From: Melastoma dodecandrum
Lineage: Eukaryota; Streptophyta; Magnoliopsida; Myrtales; Melastomataceae
Assembly: GCA_029817715.1 (NCBI GenBank)
Contig: JARUPY010000538.1
Location: 7,254,001-7,318,000, forward strand
Length of the DNA: 64,000 bases
Direction: 5' to 3'
The notes below the pieces were generated by a model. That model was not told where the DNA came from, did no database searches, and saw nothing but the letters and a program-made list of their open reading frames with translations. Shown here one piece after another: positions 34,344 to 44,500 of this stretch (positions are counted from its first letter, which is position 1; each line of letters opens with the position of its first letter). Both the position numbers and the translations under genes were made by a program.

Positions 34344-34708
34344 TGTTAAATGTCATTTTGTAATTTGTAATCTCATTAAGAGTGTTAGTGGTCTTGAAAG
34401 TTAGGCGATGTTAATGGCCTAGCAACTAGAAGGAAGGTAATGATCTAGGAACTAGGGTAGAGTACATGATTCCTCTAGATCTTTCCTAGGACTCTATATA
34501 AGGAGTAGCAATCTCCAAATGATGTATGAGAGTAAGAGAAAAAACCAAGAAGGTGTTGTAAGAAAGGAAGAAGGCTCCGTAGTTAGTCAAAATATCATTT
34601 CCAAATTTCCTTGTTCCTTATTTTCAGAAATACGTCGGTGTGTCACAGCAGTTCCGCAAAACCCTTCCTGTAATACAACAAAGCACCATTTTCCAAACAA
34701 ACCCAATA
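34344..34708 (+). repeat. 3' LTR of element B (365 bp)
   Basis: It matches 19310-19678 with scattered substitutions, keeping CTCTATATAAGGAG and the CAATCTCCAAATGATG block. It is followed by the ACTGG target duplication. Confidence 0.92.
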
Positions 34709-34782
34709 ACTGGAAGACGTTGGGTTTTAGGAGAAAACAGAAAAAACTACAAGAGTTACAAGGGTGTGAATTGACGGGAAAA

Positions 34783-35157
34783 TGTTGGGTTGAATAATGG
34801 AGTTGGGCTGATGAATGAGCAGTGGGCTGATAATAATTGAAAGATGGCCCAGTAAAGGGTGCTCGTAGCCATATTTAGTCAGTTGAGGAAGAAGACAAAA
34901 GTTGTTATAAGAACCCGTCGGGGAACAACTTACAGCTGCAGAGTGTGTGATGATTCTTTGGAATTATTGTTGATATTTTACCCTAAGTTGTTATGTCTAT
35001 ATAGAGGGGTGTAAACAGATATTTTCAATCAACAGATGAAATGATAATCATTCCCTTTCTTTTTTCTTCGCAGTTTTCCCTCTGTTCTACTTCCTCCTCT
35101 GTTCTAGCTTCTAGCTTCTGTTTTTCTGCATTTTTCTGCTTTTGATAAACTACCACA
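34783..35157 (+). repeat. 3' LTR of element C (375 bp)
   Basis: It starts TGTTGGGTTGAATAATGG after a purine-rich GACGGGAAAA and ends GATAAACTACCACA. It is followed by the TATAG duplication. Confidence 0.92.
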
Positions 35158-35162
35158 TATAG

Positions 35163-36302
35163 TATCTAATATCATTACTTAGCATGTACATGAATGCATT
35201 GCTATTTTTGAACATTTCTATTATTGTTTTCGCAAGTGAAACCGGCATGTTGATCCGGGTAGTACCCCCAAGTACATTTTCCTCATTTTTTTTTTTTGCA
35301 TTTATAATATGAGGGATCATTTTGATCAACATGGCTGCAAGTGGATTGGGTTTATGTGTCCCAGAGACAAGGCACCGATAGCTTATTAGGACGGGATAGT
35401 TTATTTGTAAATTTGCATTTATGATGTGAAAGTTATGATTTTTCAAAGTTATACCCCGTCGGAATTGGTTCCTATTCAAAATTGCATTCAATTTTTACAC
35501 ACCTCTATTAATTCTCAAACTTTGATAGGCTTTTCTTTACATCACTAAGGACATAGAATTTTATTTTGCATAATTTCGACTTTTCTAGATTGAGATATGT
35601 TCTAAGCCATTTTGACATTCAATTGGGCTCTATCTGTCTGTTTGGGTTCAGTTAACCAACTCCATTTCTCCATGCCCATTTACAAAAGTTTAAAACCATT
35701 AATTTCCTTTTGTTTCATACCATTTGGACTCACGTATCATGAGTTACGTATTTTTCTTTAACTCTGCAAATTTTCATGAGTTTTCGAGTTTTTTTCATAT
35801 TGTTCTGTCATTTTTTTTGTGTATTTCATCATCTTGATCGAGCCTTTTGACTATTACATAGTTGGGCTTGCCGGTGCATATGGGTGCATGGGGGATCGTG
35901 GAGGAAACACTTCACTAAAATTGTTTCAACTGACTTTACTCTCTCGATGTCCCGATAGGCTTTAAGTACGTGACGGAAGGTACAAGCCTTCTCGATTTCT
36001 CGATTAAGTGCACAGATTTTCCCGTCTATTATAATCTCAGTACTTGGGTATGATTGCACTCGTGTTATCATGTTATCACCTCACAGTTTAACACCCGTAA
36101 CCGGAAACATTTTTTAAAGCATCGCTACCTTTTTACATGTGATAATGTGAGAGCTAATAAGTAGAAATTCTTGAACCCAATCTAGTTTTTTCGGACTTTA
36201 AATTAATGTTTTAAAATAAAGTTGGTAATGACTCTACAACATGTTTTCTACTGAGGCATGAAGGATGACAGGATTGTATGCAAATACTATTAGTTTTAAA
36301 AT
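35163..36302. other. Unassigned flank of element C
   Basis: This was continuous with 13167-14541 before C inserted. It is AT-rich. A minus-strand ORF at 35150-35491 (113 codons, with a RCLVSGTHKPNPLAAMLIKM stretch) has an uneven composition and is unidentified. A second, at 35829-36071, is also unidentified. A T-rich run lies at 35286-35300. Confidence 0.3.
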
Positions 36303-36800
36303 GAATATACGAAATACAGTTTCAATTTAGAAAACTCTCAAAATACCGCCCTGGTTTCGGACCGCGCCTTTCAATTTATGAAGAAGAGTTTGTTTCAACC
36401 GCGCCATAGAGGGAGCTAGGTAATGATGGGATTGAGAATCGCGTCATTAACCCGCAACATTGTGTCGCGGTTCCAAATGGCGACAATCGAACATTATGAT
36501 AAATGTTTTCTAAGTGTATAAATGGCGAAGTACCCAACCCTGCATTTCTATTAATGGCAGATTTCTCAACTGTTCCCCTTCTACAAAAAATTTCTCTTAG
36601 TGTGCCGGTGTCACGGTCTTACCGCGACACTAAGTTTGGGGTCAAAGTCATGGTTCCTCATCGTGTCATTGCCCTATCAAACCAGTGTTGCGGTTGGAAA
36701 CCTCGTCTTCTTTGCAAATTGAGTAATGCGGTCCGAAACCGTGCCACAAGAGCTGTATTTTGGGAGTTTTGTAAATTAAAACCGTAATTCATGAATATTT
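36303..36800. mobile_element. Foldback (MITE-like) element, about 0.5 kb
   Basis: The left arm (about 36303-36450) and the reverse complement of the right arm (about 36660-36800) are imperfect copies. They share TTTCAATTTAGAAAACTC / TTTTAATTTACAAAACTC, then CTCAAAATAC / CCCAAAATAC, then the identical GGTTTCGGACCGC (36353-36365 against 36728-36740), then AAGAAGA...GTTTC.AACCGC. Between and within the arms, short GC-rich motifs such as CGCGGT and ACCGCGAC recur in both orientations. There is no coding capacity. I could not fix the exact termini or target duplication. Confidence 0.6.
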
Positions 36801-37330
36801 TCAAGCTAACGTAATTACATACAAACCTCTCAAAAAGAAGATCCTTTAAATATCTTTTGTGGATAAGGTCTTTTGCTCATCGCCCTCGACACCTCAACAA
36901 GAATTGGGGACGATCGAGAAGCGCCGGACAAGCCATTAGAATGCCGATAAGTAAAAATGTTATGATTTAAAATTTCAGATATTAAATATCAGCCCAATAA
37001 TATCATATAGTTTTATTAATTTTTAAAGTTTAAACCAAACTTGTTTTATCAAGCACTTCAACGACTTAGAAAATAAAATATATTTAAACGTTTTCAGATA
37101 ATTTGATGCCTCAATGATTTATGAAATTAGTTTTATACGTTGTCGTTTTAAAAAACCTCGACAATTAGTTTGTTTTTTGGCTCTTGCTTCAATCATTTTC
37201 CAATAAGTGACCTGGCATACCTTAGTTACAATTGTAGAACTAATGTCCGGTTTTTTTATATGTTTATTTTTGTATTAATGAAAATAGGATTAAGAAGTTT
37301 TAAAGGAAGAGGAGGAAGAAGAAGCCCTAG
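36801..37330. other. AT-rich intergenic stretch upstream of the RSZ gene
   Basis: No ORF or repeat is recognised. It may hold distal promoter sequence of the downstream gene. Confidence 0.3.
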
Positions 37331-37695
37331 TAATAATGATTATTGAATCCCCCACCCCCCCAACACTCTCAATTAAAAACCCCGCCCTCCCGTCTCTGTC
37401 TCCTTCCCCTCCCCAACCCCCACCCCCACCAAATCCCTCAGGGTTTCGCCTCGCCCTCACCTCCGTAATCTCTTTGATCTGTTCCCAGTTTCTTTTTTGT
37501 TTTGGGTTTCCTCCTTTTCACTCTTCTCGATCTGTTTACTTTGTTTGTTTGTTTGTTTCTGATCGGGTCGCAAAGGCGAGTCCTTTTATAGCCTTAACGG
37601 CTCCGCTCTCTTGGGTGGTGGAGGGTCTTTCGTCGTCGTCGTCGTCGTCTTTGTGTTTCTTATGAGTTTTTTTGTTTTGCAGGTGATTGATCGGG
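37331..37695 (+). promoter_or_regulatory. Promoter-proximal / 5'-UTR region of the RSZ gene
   Basis: It has a long pyrimidine-rich tract (about 37360-37440, runs of CCCCACCCC and CTCC), as in many plant core promoters and leaders, and a (CGT)n run at 37629-37649. The sequence TTTTGTTTTGCAG at about 37670-37683, just before the start codon, looks like an intron acceptor, so the gene probably has a 5'-UTR intron. The donor cannot be chosen with confidence. Confidence 0.5.
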
Positions 37696-39884
37696 ATGGC
37701 CCGCGTGTACGTCGGAAACTTGGATTCTCGGGTCTCCGAGCGCGACCTCGAGGACGAGTTCCGCGCCTATGGCGTCATAAGAAGGTAAAACTGTCTCCTT
37801 CCTGTGTGTGTGTTGGGTTAATGTTGTTGTTGGTCGGGGTGGGGGTTTCGTTTGATTAATCAATCATTGCGTTTATGCTTTCTAGGTTTTGGGCTCTGTG
37901 AATTTTGTTGGGCAGTTGTCTTGGTGGTCCATCCCTTTGATTTCGCCCGTGCTAGGGTATGACCTGCAGGTCTAGTGACCTGTGCTTGTATCAGATTGGC
38001 CATTTAGTTAGGATCGTGTAGTTTCCCGCCAATAGATTGGCGAGCTGTAAAGAGTATCGTCCCTTGTCTGCTTCAGCTGGCATGTCTCTTATCTGTACAG
38101 ACCATAACTAGATCGTAGACCATGGGGCTGTTTCACTTTTATTTCTCAATGAAAATGAATTGGGTTTCCTTTGTATTGTTTTGTGCAGCGTGTGGGTTGC
38201 ACGGAGGCCACCTGGTTATGCTTTTATTGATTTCGATGACCGCAGAGATGCTCAGGATGCTATCCGAGCAATGGATGGTGAGTCTGATGTGTCTCTATTA
38301 CTGTTGTTCTTTCTCTTTTTAATGTTTTTCAATTTATTCTTGGCTTGTAATTGTTTAATTTAGTGAATTCTTTTGCCTTTCAAGCAGTTATATTAATTGT
38401 AGTTGCTTGCAATGCCAGTTGAATGTTTATGTGTAATTTGGGGTTGTGTTGGTCATCTCTTTTGGCTCTCTATGCTGCTCTGTCTTCTTGTTTTCATTGT
38501 CGAGTATATTGCAAGAAATTTCCATTTTGTTTTAGAATGGTCCACAAATTATGACCCTTGCCCAGATTTTAAATAATTGGTGGTGGGCTTATCAGTAAAT
38601 AGATAGTATACAATTTGATGAAAATTCTAACATCACCGCTGTCCACTTGCTTCTTTTGATATCTGTTAAGATTGTGAGTTTGCAATGTTAATTTGAGATG
38701 AACTACTCATCTTGCAACAGGTAAGAATGGGTGGAGAGTTGAACTCTCTCATAACTCCAGCGGGGGTCGTGGTGGAGGCGGCAGTGGTCGTGGTCGATCC
38801 GGTGGTTCTGATTTGAAGTGTTACGAGTGTGGTGAGCCTGGCCATTTTGCTCGGGAATGCCGCACGCGTGGTGGTTCTGGAAGGAGACGTAGTCGCAGTC
38901 GCAGTCGCAGTCCAAGATACAGGAGAAGTCCAAGCTATGGCCGGAGGTTCTTCATTGCACCGAACATATTCTAGTGTTTCTTACAAGTAGATTTGGCTAG
39001 GGTTTATGCTGAGTGGTTTATTTACATGTGTGCCATAGGAGCAACAGTCCACGTGGGCGTTCTTCAAGACGCCGCAGTGCGTCTCCTCGCGGTCGTGATG
39101 TGTCGCCTCGTGGTCGCGATGTGTCGCCTCGGGGTCGAGATGTGTCGCCTCGCGGTCGTGATGTCTCGCCTCGCCGTCGCGATGCGTCCCCTCGCCGTCG
39201 CGATGTGTCCCCTCGCGGCCGAAGTGCGTCCCCTCGCGGCCGAAGTGCGTCCCCTCGCGGTCGCAGTGCGTCCCCTCGCGGTCGCAGTGCGTCCCCTCGC
39301 GGTCGCAGTGTGTCCCCTCGGGATCGTAGTGTGTCGCCTCATGGTCGCAGTGCTTCTCCTCGAGGTCACAGCCTTAGCAAGTCCCCCGGTTATCAGGGAC
39401 GCGATGATGCTCCCTATGCCAATGGGTGAGATTTACATTGTTTCCCTCTAGTACCTTTTTTTCTGTGCTGCTAAATTCTCACTGTATTATTATGGTTTAG
39501 ATTGTTTTGTGTGGTTATGAAATTAGTAGATTCTCGGTGTATTTAGACAAGGTTTCCTGATGAAAAGATGTTCTTTTTATTGGATTATATCATGTTTGCT
39601 TGGATGTGTGAAAGGATTGTCTTAACATCTTTTTAGTTTTGTGCTCTGATATGAATCTGTTTATGTTTAGCACTTAGTTCATGTCCTTATCATTTAGTGA
39701 TGTACTTATTTTGAACATACTTAGTTGCTGATTTTCACATATTTCATTTGATTATCGTACATGCATATGTATCAGTTATGTTTACAGCTTAGCTTTTCGG
39801 TTGTTCTTGTTTGCAGTTGTAATTTATTAATGTTTGAATTCTACATGCAGCAACGGTCACGATCGCCGCCGGAGCAGGAGTTGA
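37696..39884 (+). CDS. Serine/arginine-rich splicing factor, RSZ type (one zinc knuckle)
   Basis: The product is a nuclear pre-mRNA splicing factor of the plant RSZ21/RSZ22 group (relatives of animal SRSF7). Coding exons by GT-AG boundaries: 37696-37784, 38189-38277, 38721-38946, 39039-39425 and 39851-39884, giving 825 nt and 274 residues. The RNA-recognition motif has RNP2-like VYVGNL (residues 4-9) and RNP1-like GYAFIDF (about 38-44). A glycine-rich hinge follows. One CCHC knuckle, [14 protein letters not shown], lies near residue 90. The RS tail is dominated by 14 heptads close to [14 protein letters not shown] and ends in RRRSRS. Phosphorylation of the RS serines normally controls its location and partners. 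Introns are 404, 443, 92 and 425 bp. Retaining intron 4 gives an in-frame TGA at once and loses only the last residues. No damage is seen, so I infer a working gene; expression is not shown. Confidence 0.9.
39082..39375 (+). repeat. 21-bp coding minisatellite, 14 units, in the RS domain
   Basis: Units start every 21 bp from 39082 to 39355 and encode [21 protein letters not shown] and close variants. Neighbouring units differ mostly at third positions, but units 7 and 8 (39208 and 39229), and likewise units 9 and 10, are identical at DNA level, which points to recent unit duplication. The reverse strand has a long open frame here only because of this repeat. Confidence 0.9.
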
Positions 39885-41814
39885 ATGATTCTAGCACCAA
39901 GCTTGGCTGCCCATGTTTTGATGATATTTGGATCGCGCGTCTTTTAATGCTTCGGACTCGGTTCGACTTTGTATTTTTCAAGCGACTCTTCCGTTGGACT
40001 TGGATTTCCGATGACTGAGTATGTTATCTTTTCTTATTATTATCTGTCATGGATAATATGGTGTGATTACATTGGCATGATATTGGCTACTATATTGCTA
40101 CCTGTTATAGACCACTATGGTCATCTACTTTTCTTCTTTTTATTTTTAATTAGAATGTTTAAGCCTTGCATTTTCTGTCGAGATGTCATCTCGCCTCTTC
40201 ATTGGTTTTATGCTTCTGCACTTCCTTGGGATTTCGTTCTTCGCCTGCGTTGCTGTGTGATCTTCAATTGGTAATGTGATTGTGGGTCTCAGCCAGCTCC
40301 ATCTGTAGATGCTTCTGTTTTCTATTTCCTCGTCATGATGTGTTCCCTCCTCGGAGTCTAGTGGCACTTCTTTAAGTTAATTATAATGCTTCAGAGCTGC
40401 TTCAAAGGCTTATGGGCAGGTAATCATGTTTGCTCTTCGGAAGCTTGGAGTGTTTGGGTACTTTTTCCTCGGTTTAGAAATGGCACTAGTTTCCACATTA
40501 TTTTAGGAAGTGCTCTGAAACTCCATACGAGTACTCTTTCCTTACAGTCAAATTTTGATGGATATCTACTCTTCCTTAACTCACCATTCTTATTGTCCTC
40601 TGTGATCCTGCCTGTGGAGGTGGAATGAGAGCTTGATTTTGGCAAGTTGATTCTTTCCTTTCGACTGGACCTTCTGATGGGACGCCCTCCTTGACCTGAC
40701 TCTGCTTTTAACGAGCCGATTGAAATCTTCCAATGTTGATAGTTACTTTGAATGCTCAACCTTGCGACATCAGTGGCTTCATTTGTATTAGGCCCGAGCT
40801 GCTCTGAGAACTGCTGGCTGCTTTCTTGCCGCAGATGCACTACTCACGCCACGTTAAGGGCTGTTGGCAGTGTCGCCTTTTGGTACATATCATTCAAGTT
40901 TCTTTGGTTCTTTGTGAGTGTTTATAGGATTTGTGCTCTTATTTGACTGTTTTTACTTTGTTTCATTCCTGCAATTTTCTCGATTTTTGAGGTCTCCGGT
41001 TGATGCAACCCCACAAGTTTTGACCTGTTTAGGCCATACCGAATTTTATTTTTGATGTATCAGAGTCGTTGTATTGCCAAATGAGAAGGGATGAACATGA
41101 TAGATGAGTTGAAGTGAAAAAATTATCTTTCGCAGTTGTACTGCAGAAAAATTCTGGGTGTGTTGTTTTTTCCATTACTTGATATATCCAGGACAATGAG
41201 AGCAAGCTTTTTAGCTTATCATGTGGACGACTCATCTAACTTAGTGCTGCTGCGTTAGATCTGTGAGGCTGGTTAGTGGTCCACTGAACCTGTTTGTGCT
41301 CCCCATTTGGATGAACTTCCGATATCATTGTTGTTGCTGAGCAGAGTTGGTGAATAATGTTCTTTCTTAGGAGGTAAAGACTGTTTGAGAGGAAATGACA
41401 ATGGCATGGGAATAAGTTTGGGCATGACAGGATGATGATAACTCATTTGGCACCTGTAGTAAGTCTTTAAAGCTTGCGCTGCTCCTTGATTTGCTTTCTC
41501 TTAGCAGCACTAATCTGGCAGGCATCAGGGTAACTTGTTGCTGTATTGTCATGATTTTCAAAACCCTGAGCACCATAACCGGATAACCGCTCATTAGTCA
41601 TTTCCATGCCTCCTTGCATGATGAAGCGGTACCTTCATCGTCAACTGCAGTCTGAGAGCTACTGACACCAAGCTAGCAGCAGATAAACAACTCGGGCTTC
41701 TTTCTGGATGTCGCTCATCCAGCTTCCTTCTCTGGATTCACACCTCCATTTAGCCGTTTTAGTTAGTGCTATGCCTCTTTATCTTCTAGATCTGTGTCTC
41801 TGGCCTTCTCGGTA
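39885..41814. other. RSZ 3' UTR and unassigned sequence
   Basis: The first few hundred bases are T-rich and probably contain the 3' UTR of the RSZ gene, although I see no single clear polyadenylation signal. Beyond this, a minus-strand ORF at 40424-40840 (138 codons, Ser/Arg/Gln-rich) and two short minus-strand frames at about 41640-41690 (ending EAWK) and 41465-41600 (NERLSGYG... ending KEQRKL and a stop) have coding-like composition. They could be decayed exons of a converging gene, but I recognise none. Confidence 0.35.
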
Positions 41815-43177
41815 TTCATCGAAATTTTCTGGCCCTCGTTCCAAGCAATTTTAACCCGTCTTTAAGGTCTTAAAATAGAGCATTCCGGGGAACACGATCA
41901 ATTCCATACCCCTGCTCCACTCGGTACGACAAGCCAGTCCAATACCTCGCATTATCCCGCGAACTCTAAATTTCCAATTGACCAATTTTTGTCAATCGTC
42001 ACACCCCATTATAGAGGTTTTTGTTTTGCCTCAAGTCATCCTTTTTCCTTTCCTTTCCGAGGCACAGCGTTCTCAATTTTATTTTTCATCCATTTCCATT
42101 CACATTTCAACATCAGTATTTCAACCTTTCATCATTTTGGACCATAACCGAGATTCCCTCCGCTCAACTGCGAGAGTGTCGCTCTTTAATCCAGCTCCGG
42201 TTGGTTCTCCAAAATACCGAGGAATCTCATCCATCCTTCTCCAACCAAGGGAAAGAGATACTCGCCACCTACTCCAAGGCAGAGACCTCCGTAACCTATG
42301 AGTGACGCACACGCACTTAGACTTGAGGTACTTCTCCCAGTCAATCTAAGAGTCAGTTTCCCATCACCATTACTGAACTGCCATTCTCGTATATGCCAAT
42401 ATGGAGAAGAAACCAACAATCTTGATGGTCATGCACATAAAGAGAAGAGTAAGATAGGAGCATACCTCGTTCCACTTCCTCCGCAAAACACTTCAAGTTC
42501 TCGCCGTCTCCGTACAATTTCGCTCCGGGTAGGCTTTAACGCATCCCTTCCTCGAGGTTCCTTCCTTCTTCCTAAGACTTCACCTCGCGACAAACGAGCT
42601 TGGGTTGCCATCTTCGGTTCCTTCGCCCAACTCCGTTAGCTTCGCTCCTTCACGTTATTTTTATTCGCTCCACCGAACCCTCTTAAGCAAAGGAGATGAC
42701 GATCATATTTCTTTTTCTTTTATTTTTATTCTCTTCTTCTTCCAGATGCAAAAAGGAGAGGAAAGGTGGGTGTGCTTTTCAAGACAAGGAAGAAATGTCC
42801 CCCACCTTCCCGTAATGATATACCTGTCATCTCTTGATCAATACCCCAATATGGCTTCTTGAGGAAGGTATTTAAGTGGAGACAAAATAATCCAAGGGTC
42901 CTCATTTATTCTTAGTCAAATATGTAACTTTTTTATGAGTGGCGGAGATGAAGGGGTCGGAGGTTCAGGCTCCTCTCATGGGTTAATAAAAAATCAATTT
43001 AATCAAAATAGGTACAAGACAACCAACTAAACCTCCCTCTCCCCTATCATCATCACAGATGTTTGATACGTGAATAAGGCATCGGGCGCTCTCACACCTA
43101 CGTCCGCGCTCTCAACACTGAAATTCTTTGTAAAGCATTGATATATTCATTATTACTAAAACTTTTGAGTCATTACA
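41815..43177 (-). repeat. 3' LTR of element E, truncated at its outer end
   Basis: On the plus strand it starts inside the LTR at TTCATCGAAATTTTCTGG and ends GAGTCATTACA, right before the polypurine tract. The 41815-42350 part is nearly identical to 48771-49310. The remaining 826 bp have no partner because the other copy is cut. The outer 450 bp present in the other copy are missing here. Confidence 0.85.
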
Positions 43178-43200
43178 GATCCTCCCCCGTTAGGAGATTT
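43178..43200 (-). promoter_or_regulatory. Polypurine tract of element E
   Basis: The minus strand reads AAATCTCCTAACGGGGGAG and GATC before the LTR start TGTAATGACTC. This is the purine-rich plus-strand primer site. Confidence 0.8.
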
Positions 43201-43213
43201 CGTCCCTGAAATC

Positions 43214-44500
43214 TTATTTTTCAAACAAGGAAGGGTATTTATTCCGTATTTCTGCTTTATGCTCCCAAGTTTTCTGTTGTCTCCCAGCTCCGCTCCAGAG
43301 GACTTGCACCATAGGCACTTTTCTTTTTCGTAGTATTCCTTCATCCCGATCAATAATTTGTACTGGTTGTACTGTCACGCTCATATTGTCGTTTACTATG
43401 ACTTCTGATGTCTCCGCCTTTAACTCTGGGTCTGGCTCGTATTTGCGCAATATTGAGACATGAAAAACGTCATGACAGTGGGAGAGTTCCGGAGGGATCT
43501 TTACACGATATGCCGACTTCCCTATCCGTTCCGTTATTTTATTTGGCCCAATGTAACGAGGACTTAACTTGTGAGCTCTCCTCGCCCTGAACATTGATTT
43601 GACCGGCGATAACTTTAAGAATACCTCGTCATCAATATTAAATTCCATGGGCCTCCTTCTACGATCAGCATAGCTCTTTTGTCGACTCTGCGCAGTTTTC
43701 ATCCGTTCTCTGACTATAGTCACCACATCTGAAGTTTCCTGTATCAACTCAGGTCCGTTGAATGTTCTTTCTCCTGGTTCATTCCAACACAGTGGCGATC
43801 TACAACTTCTCCCACAGAGAGCTTCGAAGAGTGCCATACCAATACTCGTGTGATAACTATTATTGTACGCGAATTCCACCAATGGTAAGTGATCGACCCA
43901 ACTTCCTTTCCACTCAAGAGCACACGCCCTGAGCATATCTTCTAATGTCTGAATAGTTCTTTATGTCTGTCCGTCTGTCTGTGGATGGAAGGCTGTACTC
44001 ATTTGTAACTTCGTATCCAAAGCCTCTTGTAAGTTCCTCCATAATTTAGACGTGAATCGTGGATCCCGATCAGACGTAATGGTATGGGGTACACCGTGGT
44101 ATCTCACTACTTCCTTAATATACAACTTAGCCAAGGATTCCAATGACCAGTTGATCCGAATAGGAATAAAATGCGCCGACTTCGTGAGTCTATCAACCAC
44201 TACCCATATAGAATCCATGTTTCTGCTTCCTCTGGGTAGGTTTGTTACGAAGTCCATTGCTATATCTTCCCACTTCCATTCTGGCACTGGAAGTGTTTCT
44301 AATAATCCTCCGGGTCGTTGATGTTCAATTTTCACTTGCTGACATGCCTTACAATGATTCACGACCTGGCCACGTCTTTCTTCATCTTACGCCACCAGAA
44401 ATCTTTTCGCAGGTTTCTATACATCTTTATAATTCCTGGATGTACACTATAGTTACTCTTATGTGCCTCATTCATCAATCTACATTTCACTTCTTTCACA
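43214..44500 (-). pseudogene. Integrase of element E with chromodomain-like tail
   Basis: The zinc-binding start ([10 protein letters not shown], then CKACQQVK) straddles a frameshift at about 44362. The core has [27 protein letters not shown] and [10 protein letters not shown] stop or frame break lies between 43961 and 43936. The C-terminal part carries DEVFLKLSP, IGPNKITERIG and CHDVFHVSILRKY. It ends with VQVLWSGAGRQQKTWE, a chromodomain-like segment as in chromoviruses, which is thought to steer integration through chromatin binding. It is inactive because of the breaks. Confidence 0.8.

Larger units (their letters stand above)
19310..34708 (+). mobile_element. Copia element B, middle of the nest
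   Basis: LTRs lie at 19310-19678 and 34344-34708, flanked by ACTGG at 19305-19309 and 34709-34713. It is inserted in the 3' untranslated part of element C. The coding part starts after a primer-binding site at 19684 and is cut by element A at 21011, inside the region after the protease. It resumes at 32434 with the pre-integrase domain. The RT core is deleted, so B was non-autonomous or died after insertion. A related solo LTR is split at 1713-1880 and 2959-3118. Confidence 0.92.
14547..35157 (+). mobile_element. Copia element C, outermost of a three-level nest
   Basis: Two LTRs (14547-14914 and 34783-35157) start TGTTGG and end CCACA. They are flanked by the 5-bp duplication TATAG at 14542-14546 and 35158-35162. 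A primer-binding site follows the left LTR. The coding part (gag, protease, integrase, RT, RNase H) runs from about 14940 to 19190 on the plus strand. At 19309 the element is interrupted by element B, and resumes at 34709. Stops and frameshifts in every domain make it inactive. It is the oldest of the three insertions because it contains the other two. Confidence 0.92.

Noticed and set aside
39064..39369. Long minus-strand ORF rich in Arg/Thr opposite the RS domain
   Set aside because: It is the antisense of a 21-bp coding repeat. Any repeat with period divisible by three and no stop in one unit gives this. Splice sites and the RRM place the gene on the plus strand.
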